Shown piece after piece: positions 44,616-53,711 of a stretch of 64,000 bases of DNA. The stretch is from Leisingera sp. JC1. Its GTDB lineage: Bacteria > Pseudomonadota > Alphaproteobacteria > Rhodobacterales > Rhodobacteraceae. The stretch is taken from assembly GCF_001679925.1 (NCBI RefSeq), contig NZ_LYUZ01000136.1, positions 1-64,000 on the forward strand, read 5' to 3'. The notes below the pieces were generated by a model that was not told the DNA's origin, made no database searches, and was given only the letters and a program-made list of their open reading frames with translations. How positions within the stretch are numbered: position 1 is the first letter of the stretch; the number at the start of each line of letters is the position of its first letter. A program made the position numbers and the translations under genes.

Positions 44616-45104
44616 TCAGCTTGCGCTGCTGCTGTCTTCCTGGGGCAGAGCCGCTTCCTCCAGCCGCGCTTTGAGACGGCCAATAACTTGCTGCGCGGCT
44701 GCAATTTCCTCCGGCAGCAGGCCGCTGGCAAGCGCGTTTACCCAGGGGATCTGCTTTGCAATGGCGGCATCGTACAGGTCCTTTCCTTTGGGCGTCATGA
44801 CGACCAGCTGCGCGCGTTTGTGCTGAGGGTTGGGCTGGAACTCCAGGATCCCTTCGCGCTTGAGCTCATTGACGATCCTTTGAATGCCCTGCCTGTGAAC
44901 ACCCATGGTACGGGCGTGCCAGGCGACAGTTTCCGCCTTTTCCGCATAGGCAATGGCGCCAAGTATCTGCCATCGCGCGCTGGTCAGCCCCAGCCCGGAA
45001 ACCAGGCGGTCACCAGCAGTCTGCAACCGGCCATTCAGCCGGAACACATCCAGGATCAGCTCCGTTACCGCTTCTCCCGCCTCGCTTCGTTGCACTTCAG
45101 GCAT
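44616..45104 (-). CDS. MarR-family regulator
   Basis: 162 residues. Helix-rich N-terminus, winged HTH (LTSARWQILGAIAYAEKAETVAWHAR, MGVHRQGIQRIVNELKREGIL) and wing (HKRAQLVVMTPKGKDLYDA). Divergent from a monooxygenase-fold gene with a strong inverted repeat (45122-45137) just upstream of its start. It probably represses that gene and itself. Confidence 0.85.
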   Translation of the reverse strand: MPEVQRSEAGEAVTELILDVFRLNGRLQTAGDRLVSGLGLTSARWQILGAIAYAEKAETVAWHARTMGVHRQGIQRIVNELKREGILEFQPNPQHKRAQLVVMTPKGKDLYDAAIAKQIPWVNALASGLLPEEIAAAQQVIGRLKARLEEAALPQEDSSSAS

Positions 45105-45121
45105 GACGCCCCCTGAATTTT

Positions 45122-45137
45122 TGACAATGTGTTGTCA
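45122..45137. promoter_or_regulatory. MarR operator candidate
   Basis: TGACAA-TGTG-TTGTCA, a perfect 6-4-6 inverted repeat 17 bases from the MarR start. A further TGACAA half-site lies near 45158, towards the monooxygenase gene. Confidence 0.65.
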
Positions 45138-45205
45138 TTGTGGTTTGTGGCTCCCATATGACAACATGACACCAAGTTGAAACGGCATACAAGGAGCACC
45201 CTGCG

Positions 45206-45574
45206 ATGGTCAATTTCAAACCTCTGGACCCTGAGTTCCCCATTGATCATCAACTGGCGGTCGAGGCAGGGCCTGTTGTTCTGGTCAATCTTTTCACCGT
45301 TGATTCCGCTGAGCAGGACGCATTGGTCGAAGCGTGGAGGAGTGATGCCCTGTGGATGAAGAAACAGCCGGGCTACATCAGCACCCAGCTCCACAAGGCC
45401 ATCGGCGATGGCAGCATGTATCTGAACTATGCGGTCTGGGATTCCGTGGCTGACTTCCGTGCGGCGTTTTCCAATCCGGAGTTCCAGCAGCAGCTCAGCC
45501 ACTATCCCTCCAGTGCCGTAACGGCTCCGCATCTGTTCGAAAAGATTGCCGTGCCGAACTGCTGCACGTCCTGA
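45206..45574 (+). CDS. Antibiotic biosynthesis monooxygenase (ABM)-fold protein
   Basis: 122 residues. The dimeric alpha/beta barrel ABM pattern is clear: GPVVLVNLFTVDSAEQDALVEAW, QPGYISTQLHKAIGDGSMYLNYAVWDS and DFRAAFSNPEFQQQL. Such small proteins act as quinone/anthrone-type monooxygenases or sensors. Divergent from and probably controlled by the MarR gene. AAGGAG is 13 nt upstream of ATG 45206. The C-terminal CCTS is unusual. The next gene, a membrane protein, follows 36 bases on. Confidence 0.82.
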   Translation: MVNFKPLDPEFPIDHQLAVEAGPVVLVNLFTVDSAEQDALVEAWRSDALWMKKQPGYISTQLHKAIGDGSMYLNYAVWDSVADFRAAFSNPEFQQQLSHYPSSAVTAPHLFEKIAVPNCCTS

Positions 45575-45610
45575 CGGCCTGTTCTGCGGATCTACTAATT
45601 GGGAAGTAAA

Positions 45611-46054
45611 ATGAAGACGAAGATTCACGCCATTGCAGGCGCCATCGGTTTTCTGATGATCCTGGTGTTCTGGACATCGACGGCCCTAAGTGAATTGTTT
45701 GCCGGCCACGAGACGGTCGCGGCGGTCAAAGCATCGATCCTGAAGGGTATGCTCGTCCTTATACCGGCCATGATCATAGTTGGCGGGTCCGGGATGGCGA
45801 TGGGCCGGCGGCGCAAAGACGCGCCGGCGAGGGCCAAGAAGAAGCGCATGCCGGTTATTGCACTGAATGGTTTGCTGGTTCTCGTCCCTGCCGCTTGGTT
45901 TCTGGCCGGGAAAGCTGCTGCCGGCGAATTTGACGGCACGTTTTACGCGGTCCAAACGGTCGAGCTGATCGCCGGCGCCGGAAACCTGTTCATGATGGGC
46001 TTGAATTTCCGCGATGGTCTGAAGATGACCGGGCGGCTCCGGCGTTCCCGCTAA
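45611..46054 (+). CDS. Small conserved-looking membrane protein
   Basis: 147 residues from ATG 45611; TTG 45599 would add four residues. Four hydrophobic segments: AGAIGFLMILVFWTSTALS, MLVLIPAMIIVGGSGMAMG, PVIALNGLLVLVPAAWFLAG and TVELIAGAGNLFMMGLN, with a basic loop RRRKDAPARAKKKR between helices 2 and 3. It resembles transmembrane proteins encoded beside ABM-type genes, but I do not assign a function. Likely co-transcribed with the monooxygenase gene. Confidence 0.72.
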   Translation: MKTKIHAIAGAIGFLMILVFWTSTALSELFAGHETVAAVKASILKGMLVLIPAMIIVGGSGMAMGRRRKDAPARAKKKRMPVIALNGLLVLVPAAWFLAGKAAAGEFDGTFYAVQTVELIAGAGNLFMMGLNFRDGLKMTGRLRRSR

Positions 46055-46098
46055 GGGCGCCGCGGCACGATCAGGCTGCCGCGGTGCCCCGGATGCCC

Positions 46099-46296
46099 CT
46101 AGTTCGGCCGCACCGCCACCAGCACGACGCCCAGTTCCTCCTCCAGTTCCTGCAGCTTCTTCAGCTTCTCATCAGGCAGGGCAGCGGTGGTCGTCTCAAC
46201 ACCCGCCAGCGCCACCACCGGGCTGCCAATGTCTTTTTCGAGGCTCTTGATCGCGTCCAGTTTGTCAGCCTCAAGCGAGGCAAGCGGGTACAGCAT
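46099..46296 (-). CDS. Small hypothetical protein
   Basis: 65 residues from ATG 46296, which has GAGGAG 7 nt upstream. It consists of short amphipathic segments (LASLEADKLDAIKSLEKDIG, LPDEKLKKLQELEEELG) ending VVLVAVRPN. Charged, no Cys or TM. The codon use and ribosome site make it a believable gene. Family not recognised. It lies between the membrane protein and the Amt-like gene; the Amt terminator is just upstream. Confidence 0.65.
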   Translation of the reverse strand: MLYPLASLEADKLDAIKSLEKDIGSPVVALAGVETTTAALPDEKLKKLQELEEELGVVLVAVRPN

Positions 46297-46368
46297 GGTC
46301 GTCTCCTCATTGTTGATGGGTTCGACTATAGCCGATTCTTGGCGGTGCCGGCCTGAACGGCACAAAAA

Positions 46369-46393
46369 AGGCCCCGGCAGCAACCGGGGCCTT
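46369..46393. terminator. Terminator of the Amt-like gene
   Basis: AAGGCCCCGG / CCGGGGCCTT, a 10-bp stem with a 5-nt loop and a T-run on the minus strand (A6 on plus), 17 bases from the Amt stop. Confidence 0.85.
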
Positions 46394-46410
46394 TGGCGCT
46401 CTGCGCTGGA

Positions 46411-47784
46411 TCAGGCGTGCCGGGCGCTGTCCGCGTGGGTGACAACATCCGGCTCCAGGTCCCAGTTCTTGCCGTCCAGCCCGTCGATCTGGTCGTCCTC
46501 GGAGACCCGCAGGCCCACGGTGCGCTCCAGCAGGAAGGACAGGATCAGCGCTGTGACAACCCCGGTGCCGATGCAGACGGCAGTGCCCGCCAGCTGCATC
46601 ACCAGCGAAATCTCACCGTGCTGGAACGCATAGGCGCCTTCCTCGATGCCGAAATAACCGCCGCGCGGGGTGCCGGCCTTGAACAGGCCCAGCATCACCA
46701 TGCCCAGGGTGCCGCAGCCCAGGAACAGCGGGAACAGCTTGTGCTCGTCGATGCCGCGCTTCAGCGTGAACTCATAGACGGCATAGGCCGCAAAAGGCGC
46801 CACCAGGCCGACAATGAAGGCCTGCCAGGGCAGGTAGACATCAAAACCGGATGCGCCTGCAACGTAACCTGCGAGCGGCCCCAGCAGGGTATAGGCGTAT
46901 TTGCCGGTGGAATAGGCGATCAGCAGCCCGGTGATGGCGCCGCCGGCCCAGACCATGGCGTAGTTGTTGATGGCGATGCCGACGCTGGTGTCGGCCATGG
47001 TGACGCTGACGGCCAGCGCTTCGGGATCAAAGAAGAACAGGCAGGACAGGATCACCATTGGCAGGCCTGCAAAGATCAGCAGGAGGCCCGGCGCGCACAG
47101 CCCGATGCTGGGGGCCAGATAGGCCGAGATCCGCGGGTGCGGCGCCATCATGCCGGGGCGCGCGCCCAGTTTCGGGGTGAACACCAGCGCCATGCCGGCC
47201 GGGAACAGATAGACAAAACCAACGCCGAAGAAGTCATGGAAGCCCGCATTGGTCAGCGGCCCGACCGAGCCCCAGGTTGCCCAGCTGAGGGCGGAGGACA
47301 CTACCGTGGCCACGATGCAGGTGATGAAATAGGCCGAGGCCTTCATCCGCTCTGACACCGCGAAATGCAGCAGGATGTTGATGATGCCGGCAAACACCGC
47401 CAGGAAGAAGACAAAGATCTGGAAGGTGTTCAACCCCGGGAACGTCGCCGGGTCGGTGTGATGCGCCAGCGCATTGGTCATGGCGCCGCCCAGCCACCAG
47501 TCCTTGATGGAATCCATCATGGTAGCGCCTTCCATGATGTAATACTGCCCGGCCCACAGGCCGAAACCGATGACGTAATAGGTGGCAAAGCCGAGGAAGA
47601 ACCCCAGCGTCTTTTCAATGGTCGAGTTGAACAGGTTCCTGCGCCGCGCGGTGCCCGCGTCGATCAGCAGCAGGCCGACAACGACCAGGATGGCCCCGAC
47701 GATGCCCGATGCATAAAGGATGTTCTGCACCAGGGAATTCAGGGTGACTTGCTGTACATGTATCGTGCTCATGTCCAATGGCAT
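46411..47784 (-). CDS. Ammonium-transporter (Amt) family membrane protein, divergent
   Basis: 457 residues with about 11 TM helices. Family marks: IGFGLWAGQYYIM, HDFFGVGFVYLFPAGMALVFTPKLGARPG, NNYAMVWAGGAITGLL and FLGCGTLGMVMLGLF. By my hand alignment, the pore twin histidines of E. coli AmtB (H168 and H318) are replaced by Tyr (in GFVYLFPAG) and Leu (in PLFLGCGTLG). Loss of both is rare and suggests altered selectivity or sensing. No glnK is next to it, unlike most amtB genes. ATG 47784 has GGAGAG upstream; ATG 47772 is possible. Confidence 0.78.
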   Translation of the reverse strand: MPLDMSTIHVQQVTLNSLVQNILYASGIVGAILVVVGLLLIDAGTARRRNLFNSTIEKTLGFFLGFATYYVIGFGLWAGQYYIMEGATMMDSIKDWWLGGAMTNALAHHTDPATFPGLNTFQIFVFFLAVFAGIINILLHFAVSERMKASAYFITCIVATVVSSALSWATWGSVGPLTNAGFHDFFGVGFVYLFPAGMALVFTPKLGARPGMMAPHPRISAYLAPSIGLCAPGLLLIFAGLPMVILSCLFFFDPEALAVSVTMADTSVGIAINNYAMVWAGGAITGLLIAYSTGKYAYTLLGPLAGYVAGASGFDVYLPWQAFIVGLVAPFAAYAVYEFTLKRGIDEHKLFPLFLGCGTLGMVMLGLFKAGTPRGGYFGIEEGAYAFQHGEISLVMQLAGTAVCIGTGVVTALILSFLLERTVGLRVSEDDQIDGLDGKNWDLEPDVVTHADSARHA

Positions 47785-48301
47785 TTCCAGTTCTCTCCAA
47801 GTTGGTTTGCCGTCCTGCCGGTTGTTTCCACCAGCTTTGACAGGCCGGCGCCCGTTGCCGCCAAAGGGCGGACGCGCCGGTTAGATTGGACCAGATCCGC
47901 TCAGTTGTTCTGACGCGCCTGGTCAGGAAAGCATGGGCGATGCCGGGCGCTTTACAATGAAAAATTTTACCTGCCGGAAATATAGTTTCATATGCGGCAT
48001 GCGAGGCGGGCAGATGCCGCATCCCGCGCGGCGTAACAGGGAGCGTGCCGGTTTCAGCGCATGACTGGCGCCAGCCTGCGCTGACCCGAATCAAACCCGG
48101 CTTGACCTTCCACGGCAGTGCCGATGCCGCGCTGCGGCGGCGCTTTGCTGCCCGCGATTGGGGCCTTGCGGCCTCAAAAGGTGGAAAAGAGCCGCCGATT
48201 TGCCCGTCAAACCTGCGGCATTTTGTTCCCCCGCGCTCGGATTTTTCCTATACTCTCAGAATAATAGCCAAAACATACCGGCACCTGGGAGGAAATAGAA
48301 C
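47785..48301. other. 517-base intergenic region with an inverted repeat
   Basis: No convincing gene. It holds ATGCGGCAT (47992-48000) and ATGCCGCAT (48014-48022), a 9-bp inverted repeat with a 13-nt loop. The ihfB promoter must lie at the right end (TATACT and AATAAT near 48250-48265). The Amt promoter must lie at the left. An 86-codon frame at 48045 looks random. Confidence 0.45.
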
Positions 48302-48586
48302 ATGATCCGCTCTGAGTTGATTCAGAAGATTGCAGACGAAAACCCGCACCTGTATCAGCGGGATGTAGAGAGGATCGTGAACACGGTGTTCGAGGAAGTG
48401 ACCGATGCCATGGCCCGCGGCGACCGGGTCGAACTGCGCGGCTTCGGGGCCTTTTCGGTCAAGAAGCGGGACGCGCGCACCGGCCGCAATCCCCGCACCG
48501 GCGAGACGGTCGAAGTCGAAGAGAAACATGTGCCGTTCTTCAAGACGGGTAAACTCTTGAGGGACCGCCTGAACGGGAAAGCCTGA
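48302..48586 (+). CDS. ihfB: Integration host factor subunit beta
   Basis: 94 residues, HU/IHF family: [62 protein letters not shown] (the RNPRTG beta-arm with the DNA-intercalating Pro) and [18 protein letters not shown]. Nucleoid protein that bends DNA with IhfA. GGGAGG 9 nt upstream. TGATG overlap with the lapA-like gene. Confidence 0.97.
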   Translation: MIRSELIQKIADENPHLYQRDVERIVNTVFEEVTDAMARGDRVELRGFGAFSVKKRDARTGRNPRTGETVEVEEKHVPFFKTGKLLRDRLNGKA

Positions 48587-48936
48587 TGCGTTACATTCGC
48601 TACGCGGTTCTTGGGGCGCTGGCCATCGTGCTGGTGTCCGTCTGTCTGGCCAACAGCACGGTGGTTGAGCTGAAACTGATGCCTTCGGCCTTTGCCGAAC
48701 TGGCGGGTTTCAACTACTGCATCGCGCTGCCGCTGTTTGTGGTGGTGCTGGGCGGTGTGGGCGCCGGGCTGGTGATCGGCTTCCTGTGGGAATGGATGCG
48801 TGAGCACAAGCACCGCAGCGAAGCAGCCCAGAAGGCCCGCGAGGCGCGCAAGCTGAACCGCGAAGTGACCCGGCTCAAGAAACAGAAGAACGAAGGCAAG
48901 GACGAGGTCCTGGCGCTTCTCGAAGACGCAAGCTGA
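48586..48936 (+). CDS. LapA-domain (DUF1049) inner-membrane protein
   Basis: 116 residues. Two TM helices ([18 protein letters not shown] and [21 protein letters not shown]), then a cytoplasmic coiled region ([32 protein letters not shown]). This is the LapA/YciS type, which in enterobacteria helps control LPS synthesis with LapB. Coupled to ihfB by TGATG, a common arrangement in alphaproteobacteria. Confidence 0.88.
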   Translation: MRYIRYAVLGALAIVLVSVCLANSTVVELKLMPSAFAELAGFNYCIALPLFVVVLGGVGAGLVIGFLWEWMREHKHRSEAAQKAREARKLNREVTRLKKQKNEGKDEVLALLEDAS

Positions 48937-48943
48937 GCCTGCC

Positions 48944-49597
48944 ATGAGCGACATCCGGGTCAAGATCTGCGGGCTCAGCACCCCGCAGGATGTGGCAGCC
49001 GTTGCCGCGGCAGGGGCTGCCTATGCGGGGTTTGTGTTCTTCCCGAAATCGCCGCGCAACGTCTCCATCGCCCAGGCCGCTGCGCTGGCTATCGAGGCGC
49101 CGATTGGCCTGTGCAAGGTGGCGCTGACGGTGAACGCCTCTGATGATGAACTGGATGCCATCACAGGTGCGGTGCCGCTCGACATGCTGCAGCTCCATGG
49201 CAAGGAAACCCCGGAACGGGTTGCAGAGGTGCGCGCCCGCTACGGGCTGCCGGTGATGAAGGCGGTGGGCATCGCGGATGCCGCCGATATTCCCCAGATC
49301 GCGCATTATGAACAGGTGGCCGACCAGCTGCTGATCGACGCCAAGCCGCCGAAGGAGGCAGAGCTGCCCGGCGGCAACGGCCTCGCCTTTGACTGGCGGC
49401 TGCTGGCGGGGCGCAAATACTGGCAGAAACCCTGGATGCTGGCCGGCGGGTTGACGCCGGAAAACGTGGCGGAGGCCATCCGCATGACCGGAGCGCGCCA
49501 GGTTGATGTGTCTTCCGGCGTCGAAAGCGCGCCGGGCGAAAAGGATGCGGGCCTGGTCGACGCCTTCACGAAGGCCGCCCACGGCGCCCGCGGCTGA
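48944..49597 (+). CDS. trpF: Phosphoribosylanthranilate isomerase
   Basis: 217 residues, (beta/alpha)8 enzyme of tryptophan synthesis. [13 protein letters not shown] holds the catalytic Cys (KICGL), and the later [28 protein letters not shown] holds the Asp and phosphate site. It lies 7 bases after the LapA-like gene. trpB follows but only after 503 bases, so the usual close trpF-trpB pair is separated here. Confidence 0.96.
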   Translation: MSDIRVKICGLSTPQDVAAVAAAGAAYAGFVFFPKSPRNVSIAQAAALAIEAPIGLCKVALTVNASDDELDAITGAVPLDMLQLHGKETPERVAEVRARYGLPVMKAVGIADAADIPQIAHYEQVADQLLIDAKPPKEAELPGGNGLAFDWRLLAGRKYWQKPWMLAGGLTPENVAEAIRMTGARQVDVSSGVESAPGEKDAGLVDAFTKAAHGARG

Positions 49598-50100
49598 CAG
49601 CTCGCACCGCCGCCCCCTTCAGCCTGGCTTGCACAGTGCGGGATTTGAGTATTTGGACAAAGAAGAAGCGGCATCCTGTTTCTTCTTCTTTGCATAAATA
49701 CTCATTGCGCAGCTGCTGCTCCAAGGCGCACCGGCCGGGGTGTTGCGCACCCTGCGCACGCTGGCCTCACCTGATCTTAAACTGCATATGCCATGCTCTC
49801 CCCTGATCGCGGTCATTGCCGGGCCTGACACCCCTGGCACCCAGGAACAGGGCCCTTTGGCAAGGGCGCGCAGAGACAACGTTCAGCGTGCGGGAGGAAC
49901 CTCCCGTCCCGCCTCCGCCCCTTGGCGGCGCCGCCATCCTTATCCTTCCCGCCTTTTGGACAGGCAGCACATCGCAAACAGCAGAAGCACACTGGCAGGG
50001 CAGGGGCCTTGGCCGGGCGCAGCTGGTTGCGCAATCTCCCTTTACCAAGCCGCTGCCGCGCTATAGTCATGGCGGGCGCTGCGAAAGTGAGGGAAGTACC
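49598..50100. other. 503-base gap between trpF and trpB
   Basis: No supported gene. It holds an inverted pair of roseobacter-type elements (49644-49704, listed separately). The right half is GC-rich with no recognised signal, apart from the probable trpB promoter and leader at the end. Several 60-110 codon frames here look random. Confidence 0.5.
49644..49704. repeat. Inverted pair of GAGTATTT...AAAGAAGAA elements
   Basis: The left arm reads TTTGAGTATTTGGACAAAG then AAGAAGCGG. The right arm is the reverse complement type, ending TTCTTCTTTGCATAAATACTCA. Together they form a long imperfect hairpin able to act as a terminator or RNA stabiliser after trpF. A related single copy occurs at 39061-39092. 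Confidence 0.65.
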
Positions 50101-51360
50101 ATGGCCGACGATCTTTTCAACAGCTTCATGAACGGTCCGGATGAACAGGGCCGCTTTGGCATCTTTGGCGGGCGTTTCGTCTCCGAAACCCTGATGCCGC
50201 TGATCCTGAGCCTTGAGGAAGAATACAACAAAGCCAAGGATGATCCCTCCTTCTGGGCCGAGATGGAGGACCTGTGGAAACACTACGTCGGCCGTCCCAG
50301 CCCGCTCTATCACGCTGAGCGACTGACAGAGGAACTGGGCGGCGCCAAGATCTACATGAAGCGCGACGAGCTGAACCACACCGGCGCGCATAAGGTGAAC
50401 AACGTGCTGGGCCAGATCCTGCTGGCGCGCCGCATGGGCAAGACCCGCATCATCGCCGAAACCGGTGCGGGCCAGCACGGCGTCGCAACTGCCACCGTCT
50501 GCGCCAAGTTCGGGCTCAAATGCATTGTCTACATGGGCGCCCATGACGTTAAACGCCAGGCGCCGAACGTGTTCCGTATGCGCCTGCTGGGCGCCGAGGT
50601 TGTGCCGGTCACTTCCGGCCGCGGCACCCTGAAAGATGCGATGAACGACGCCCTGCGCGACTGGGTGACCAACGTGCGCGACACCTTCTATTGCATCGGC
50701 ACAGCGGCCGGCCCGCACCCTTATCCGGCGATGGTGCGCGACTTCCAGTCGGTCATCGGCAAGGAAGTCCGCTGGCAGCTGGCCGAGCAGGAAGGCGAAG
50801 GCCGCCTGCCGGACACTGTGATTGCCGCAATCGGCGGCGGCTCGAATGCCATCGGGTTGTTCTACCCGTTCCTGGACGATGCTTCGGTGAACATCATCGG
50901 CGTTGAGGCCGGCGGCAAAGGCGTGGATGACCGGATGCAGCACTGCGCGTCCCTGACCGGCGGCCGCCCCGGCGTGCTGCATGGCAATCGTACCTACCTG
51001 TTGCAAGACGAGGACGGCCAGATCCAGGAGGGCTTCTCGATCTCTGCCGGTCTCGACTATCCAGGCATCGGGCCGGAGCATTCCTGGCTGCATGAAACCG
51101 GGCGCGCGCAATATGTCTCGATCACCGACAAGGAAGCGCTGGAAGCCTTCCAGGTCAGCTGCCGCACCGAGGGCATCATCCCGGCGCTGGAGCCCAGCCA
51201 CGCGCTGGCCCATGTGATGAAGATCGCGCCGGAGCTGCCCAAGGACCACATCATCGTGATGAACATGTGCGGCCGCGGCGACAAGGACGTGTTTACCGTC
51301 GCCAAGCATCTGGGCTTTGACATGTCCGACACCGAAGAAGGCCGCACCTTCGAGGAGTGA
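50101..51360 (+). CDS. trpB: Tryptophan synthase beta subunit
   Basis: 419 residues. The PLP Lys is in [13 protein letters not shown] (K98); other marks are [50 protein letters not shown] (PLP phosphate) and the C-terminal [10 protein letters not shown]. It condenses indole with serine. The start at 50101 follows GAGGGAAG; a longer frame from 49816 is not coding. The partner gene trpA lies 2.9 kb downstream, not adjacent. Confidence 0.97.
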   Translation: MADDLFNSFMNGPDEQGRFGIFGGRFVSETLMPLILSLEEEYNKAKDDPSFWAEMEDLWKHYVGRPSPLYHAERLTEELGGAKIYMKRDELNHTGAHKVNNVLGQILLARRMGKTRIIAETGAGQHGVATATVCAKFGLKCIVYMGAHDVKRQAPNVFRMRLLGAEVVPVTSGRGTLKDAMNDALRDWVTNVRDTFYCIGTAAGPHPYPAMVRDFQSVIGKEVRWQLAEQEGEGRLPDTVIAAIGGGSNAIGLFYPFLDDASVNIIGVEAGGKGVDDRMQHCASLTGGRPGVLHGNRTYLLQDEDGQIQEGFSISAGLDYPGIGPEHSWLHETGRAQYVSITDKEALEAFQVSCRTEGIIPALEPSHALAHVMKIAPELPKDHIIVMNMCGRGDKDVFTVAKHLGFDMSDTEEGRTFEE

Positions 51361-51392
51361 CCGCCCGCCCGGTCATGTTTCAGGTTTTTGCA

Positions 51393-51423
51393 ACGGCATC
51401 CCGGCGCGGGGTGCCGTTTTTTG
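51393..51423 (+). terminator. Terminator of trpB
   Basis: AACGGCA..CC / GG..TGCCGTT hairpin followed by TTTTTTGATTTT, 33 bases past the trpB stop. Confidence 0.8.
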
Positions 51424-51586
51424 ATTTTGGCGGAGGAACTTGCGCCAATCGCCCGGCGTCACGGCATAAACCAGCGGTATATGGGCGGTTTCCGGGTGCT
51501 GAGGTTTGGAATTAAACCTGCGGGCGATGGTGCCGCATGCGCCGGCATGGCTTCTGGCTTTCAACAGCCACAAGTCCGGTACTCGC

Positions 51587-51886
51587 ATGACCCTGCAACT
51601 TCCCTGCCTCAAATCAGCCTTTGATCCCGCCTCCGGCGAGGCCGGGGCATTGCCTCAGCAGATCCGGGCACAGCTGGCCGGGCAGGGCTATGGAAGCATC
51701 GCGTTTGAGCAGGACGGGCAGGACCTGCTGGTTACTGCCCGAACGGGCTGCCTGGTGCTGGCCGCGGTTTATGACCTCTCCACTGGCGCCTTGATGGCAC
51801 AGGACATTTGGCATCAGAACGATGAAGCGGCACTGGAGGTTCTGTCCGTGGCGGGCGAGGGGGCTCAGGCCGGGTCGGCGGCGTAG
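51587..51886 (+). CDS. Small hypothetical protein
   Basis: 99 residues from ATG 51587 (the earlier in-frame start at 51506 has no ribosome site). LQLPCLKSAFDPASGEAGAL then QIRAQLAGQGYGSIAFEQDGQDLLVTARTG and AAVYDLSTGALMAQDIWHQNDE. It looks like a real soluble alpha/beta protein, but I do not recognise the family. Its last 22 bases overlap the 3' end of the convergent DUF2237 gene. Confidence 0.5.
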   Translation: MTLQLPCLKSAFDPASGEAGALPQQIRAQLAGQGYGSIAFEQDGQDLLVTARTGCLVLAAVYDLSTGALMAQDIWHQNDEAALEVLSVAGEGAQAGSAA

Positions 51887-52242
51887 CTTTGCAGCACGCT
51901 CAGCGGCACGATGTCCAGCGCCCTGACATGGGTGGCTTCCAAAATAACCTTGGGCGCGCAGCCTTCATCGGCGGCCTGCAGGAAGCGGGCGGCGCAGAGG
52001 CACCAGCGGTCGCCGGGCTGCAGGCCGGTAAAGCTGAACTCGGGCCGCGGCGTCGACAGGTCGTTGCCGACATATTTGGAAAACGCCAGGAACTCTGCTG
52101 TGGTGACCACGCAAACAGTGTGGCTGCCCTGATCCTCGGCGCAGGTGTTGCAATGGCCGTCGCGGAAAAAGCCGGTCACCGGCCCGTTAGAGCAAAGCGC
52201 AAGCGGGCCGCCCAAAACATTGATGCTGTCGTCTTTGTCCAT
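51865..52242 (-). CDS. DUF2237 family protein
   Basis: 125 residues matching the DUF2237 pattern: INVLGGPLALCSNGPVTGFFRDG, CAEDQGSHTVCVVTTAEFLAFSKYVGNDLSTPRPEF, LQPGDRWCLCAARFLQA and VILEATHVRALDIV. Conserved Cys residues suggest metal or redox binding; the function is unknown. Single gene, convergent with the small ORF upstream. Confidence 0.9.
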   Translation of the reverse strand: MDKDDSINVLGGPLALCSNGPVTGFFRDGHCNTCAEDQGSHTVCVVTTAEFLAFSKYVGNDLSTPRPEFSFTGLQPGDRWCLCAARFLQAADEGCAPKVILEATHVRALDIVPLSVLQSYAADPA

Positions 52243-52340
52243 CGAAGACCTGCCCTTGATGCGTGCCCCAGTAAGTGTAGTGCGATTACACCCGTCGTCC
52301 CGGTATTTCCGGCGGCAGGGGCAGGGCTGTCAAACACAAA

Positions 52341-52367
52341 CCGCCCGCCAGCGGGGCTGACGGGCGG
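52341..52367. terminator. Terminator of ychF
   Basis: CCGCCCG (52341) pairs with CGGGCGG (52361) in the 149-base gap. On the minus strand it is followed by TTTGTGTTTG, 24 bases after the ychF stop. Confidence 0.65.
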
Positions 52368-52391
52368 CTGCAAATCTCACCGGAATGCAGA

Positions 52392-53489
52392 TCAGGTGTT
52401 GAACAGGAAGTGCAGCACGTCGCCGTCCTTGACGACATAGCTCTTGCCTTCGGCCCGCATCTTGCCGGCTTCCTTGGCACCCTGTTCGCCGCCCTGGGCG
52501 ATGAAGTCCTCATAGGCGATGGTTTCGGCCCGGATGAAGCCTTTCTCGAAATCGCCGTGGATGACGCCCGCGGCCTGCGGTGCGGCGGTTCCGGTGCGGA
52601 TGGTCCAGGCACGTGCTTCCTTGGGGCCGACGGTGAAGTATGTTTCCAGGTGAAGCAGTTCGTAGCCGGCGCGGATCAGGCGGTCGAGCCCGGCCTCTTC
52701 CAGCCCCATTTCCTCCAGGAACATCTGCGCTTCTTCAGCTTCCAGCTGGCTGATTTCTTCCTCGATCTGGGCGGAGATGATCACATGGCTGTTGCCCTGC
52801 GCCGCGGCCATTTCCGCAACCTTGGCGGAATGTTCGTTGCCTTCAACCGACTCCGACTCGCCCACGTTGCAGACGTACAGGACCGGCTTGGTGGTCAGAA
52901 GCTGCAGCATCTTCCAGGCCTTGGCGTCCTCAGCGTCGATCTCAACCAGGCGGGCGGGCTTGCCGTCTTCCAGCATCGCCTGAGCGGCGGCCAGCAGGCG
53001 GTCCTGCTGCTGGGCTTCCTTGTCGTTGCCCTTCAGCTTGCGCACCAGGTTGGCGCGGCGCTTCTCAATGCTTTCGAGGTCGGCCAGCATCAGCTCGGTC
53101 TCGATCACCTCGGCGTCCGTGACCGGGTCGACACGGCCGTCCACATGGGTCACGTCGCCGTCTTCAAAGCAGCGCAGAACATGGGCAATTGCATCAGTTT
53201 CGCGGATGTTGGCCAGGAACTGGTTGCCCAGGCCTTCGCCCTTGGAGGCGCCTTTGACTAGGCCCGCGATATCGACAAAGGTCATCCGGGTCGGGATGAT
53301 CTGCTTGGAGCCGGCAATCGCCGCCAGCTTGTCCAGCCGTGCGTCCGGCACGCCGACCTCACCCACGTTGGGTTCGATGGTGCAGAACGGAAAATTGGCC
53401 GCCTGCGCCGAGGCGGTTTTGGTCAGCGCGTTGAACAGCGTCGATTTACCCACGTTGGGCAGGCCGACGATTCCCATTTTAAAGCCCAT
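52392..53489 (-). CDS. ychF: Redox-regulated ATPase YchF (Obg family)
   Basis: 365 residues. [23 protein letters not shown] (G1), [35 protein letters not shown] (G3), CNVGES (ATP-preferring G4) and a C-terminal TGS domain ending DVLHFLFNT. It binds ribosomes and is linked to stress and translation control. The start at 53489 follows AGGAGG; the very long frame to 54020 only runs into intergenic DNA. Usually near pth in many bacteria; here pth is 7 kb away. Confidence 0.95.
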   Translation of the reverse strand: MGFKMGIVGLPNVGKSTLFNALTKTASAQAANFPFCTIEPNVGEVGVPDARLDKLAAIAGSKQIIPTRMTFVDIAGLVKGASKGEGLGNQFLANIRETDAIAHVLRCFEDGDVTHVDGRVDPVTDAEVIETELMLADLESIEKRRANLVRKLKGNDKEAQQQDRLLAAAQAMLEDGKPARLVEIDAEDAKAWKMLQLLTTKPVLYVCNVGESESVEGNEHSAKVAEMAAAQGNSHVIISAQIEEEISQLEAEEAQMFLEEMGLEEAGLDRLIRAGYELLHLETYFTVGPKEARAWTIRTGTAAPQAAGVIHGDFEKGFIRAETIAYEDFIAQGGEQGAKEAGKMRAEGKSYVVKDGDVLHFLFNT

Positions 53490-53711
53490 TGCGGCCTCCT
53501 GATGCCATTTGGGAGCTGCTTCTAGGCAGCATTGCACGCCCGCGCAAGCCAAGTCTGTCTGGCAGAACTGCCACAGTTGCGAACTGTGTGCCGGTTCACA
53601 GACAGTATGCACACTGATTTTCCATAAGGCCCTTGGCAAATGTTTAGGGAGTTTTAGAACACTCCTGAAAAAAGCTTGGCCAAAAGTCATTATTTTTCCG
53701 AGGGGCTGGAA

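Noticed and set aside
48045-48305. 86-codon frame upstream of ihfB
   Set aside because: Random composition and it overlaps the ihfB ribosome site.
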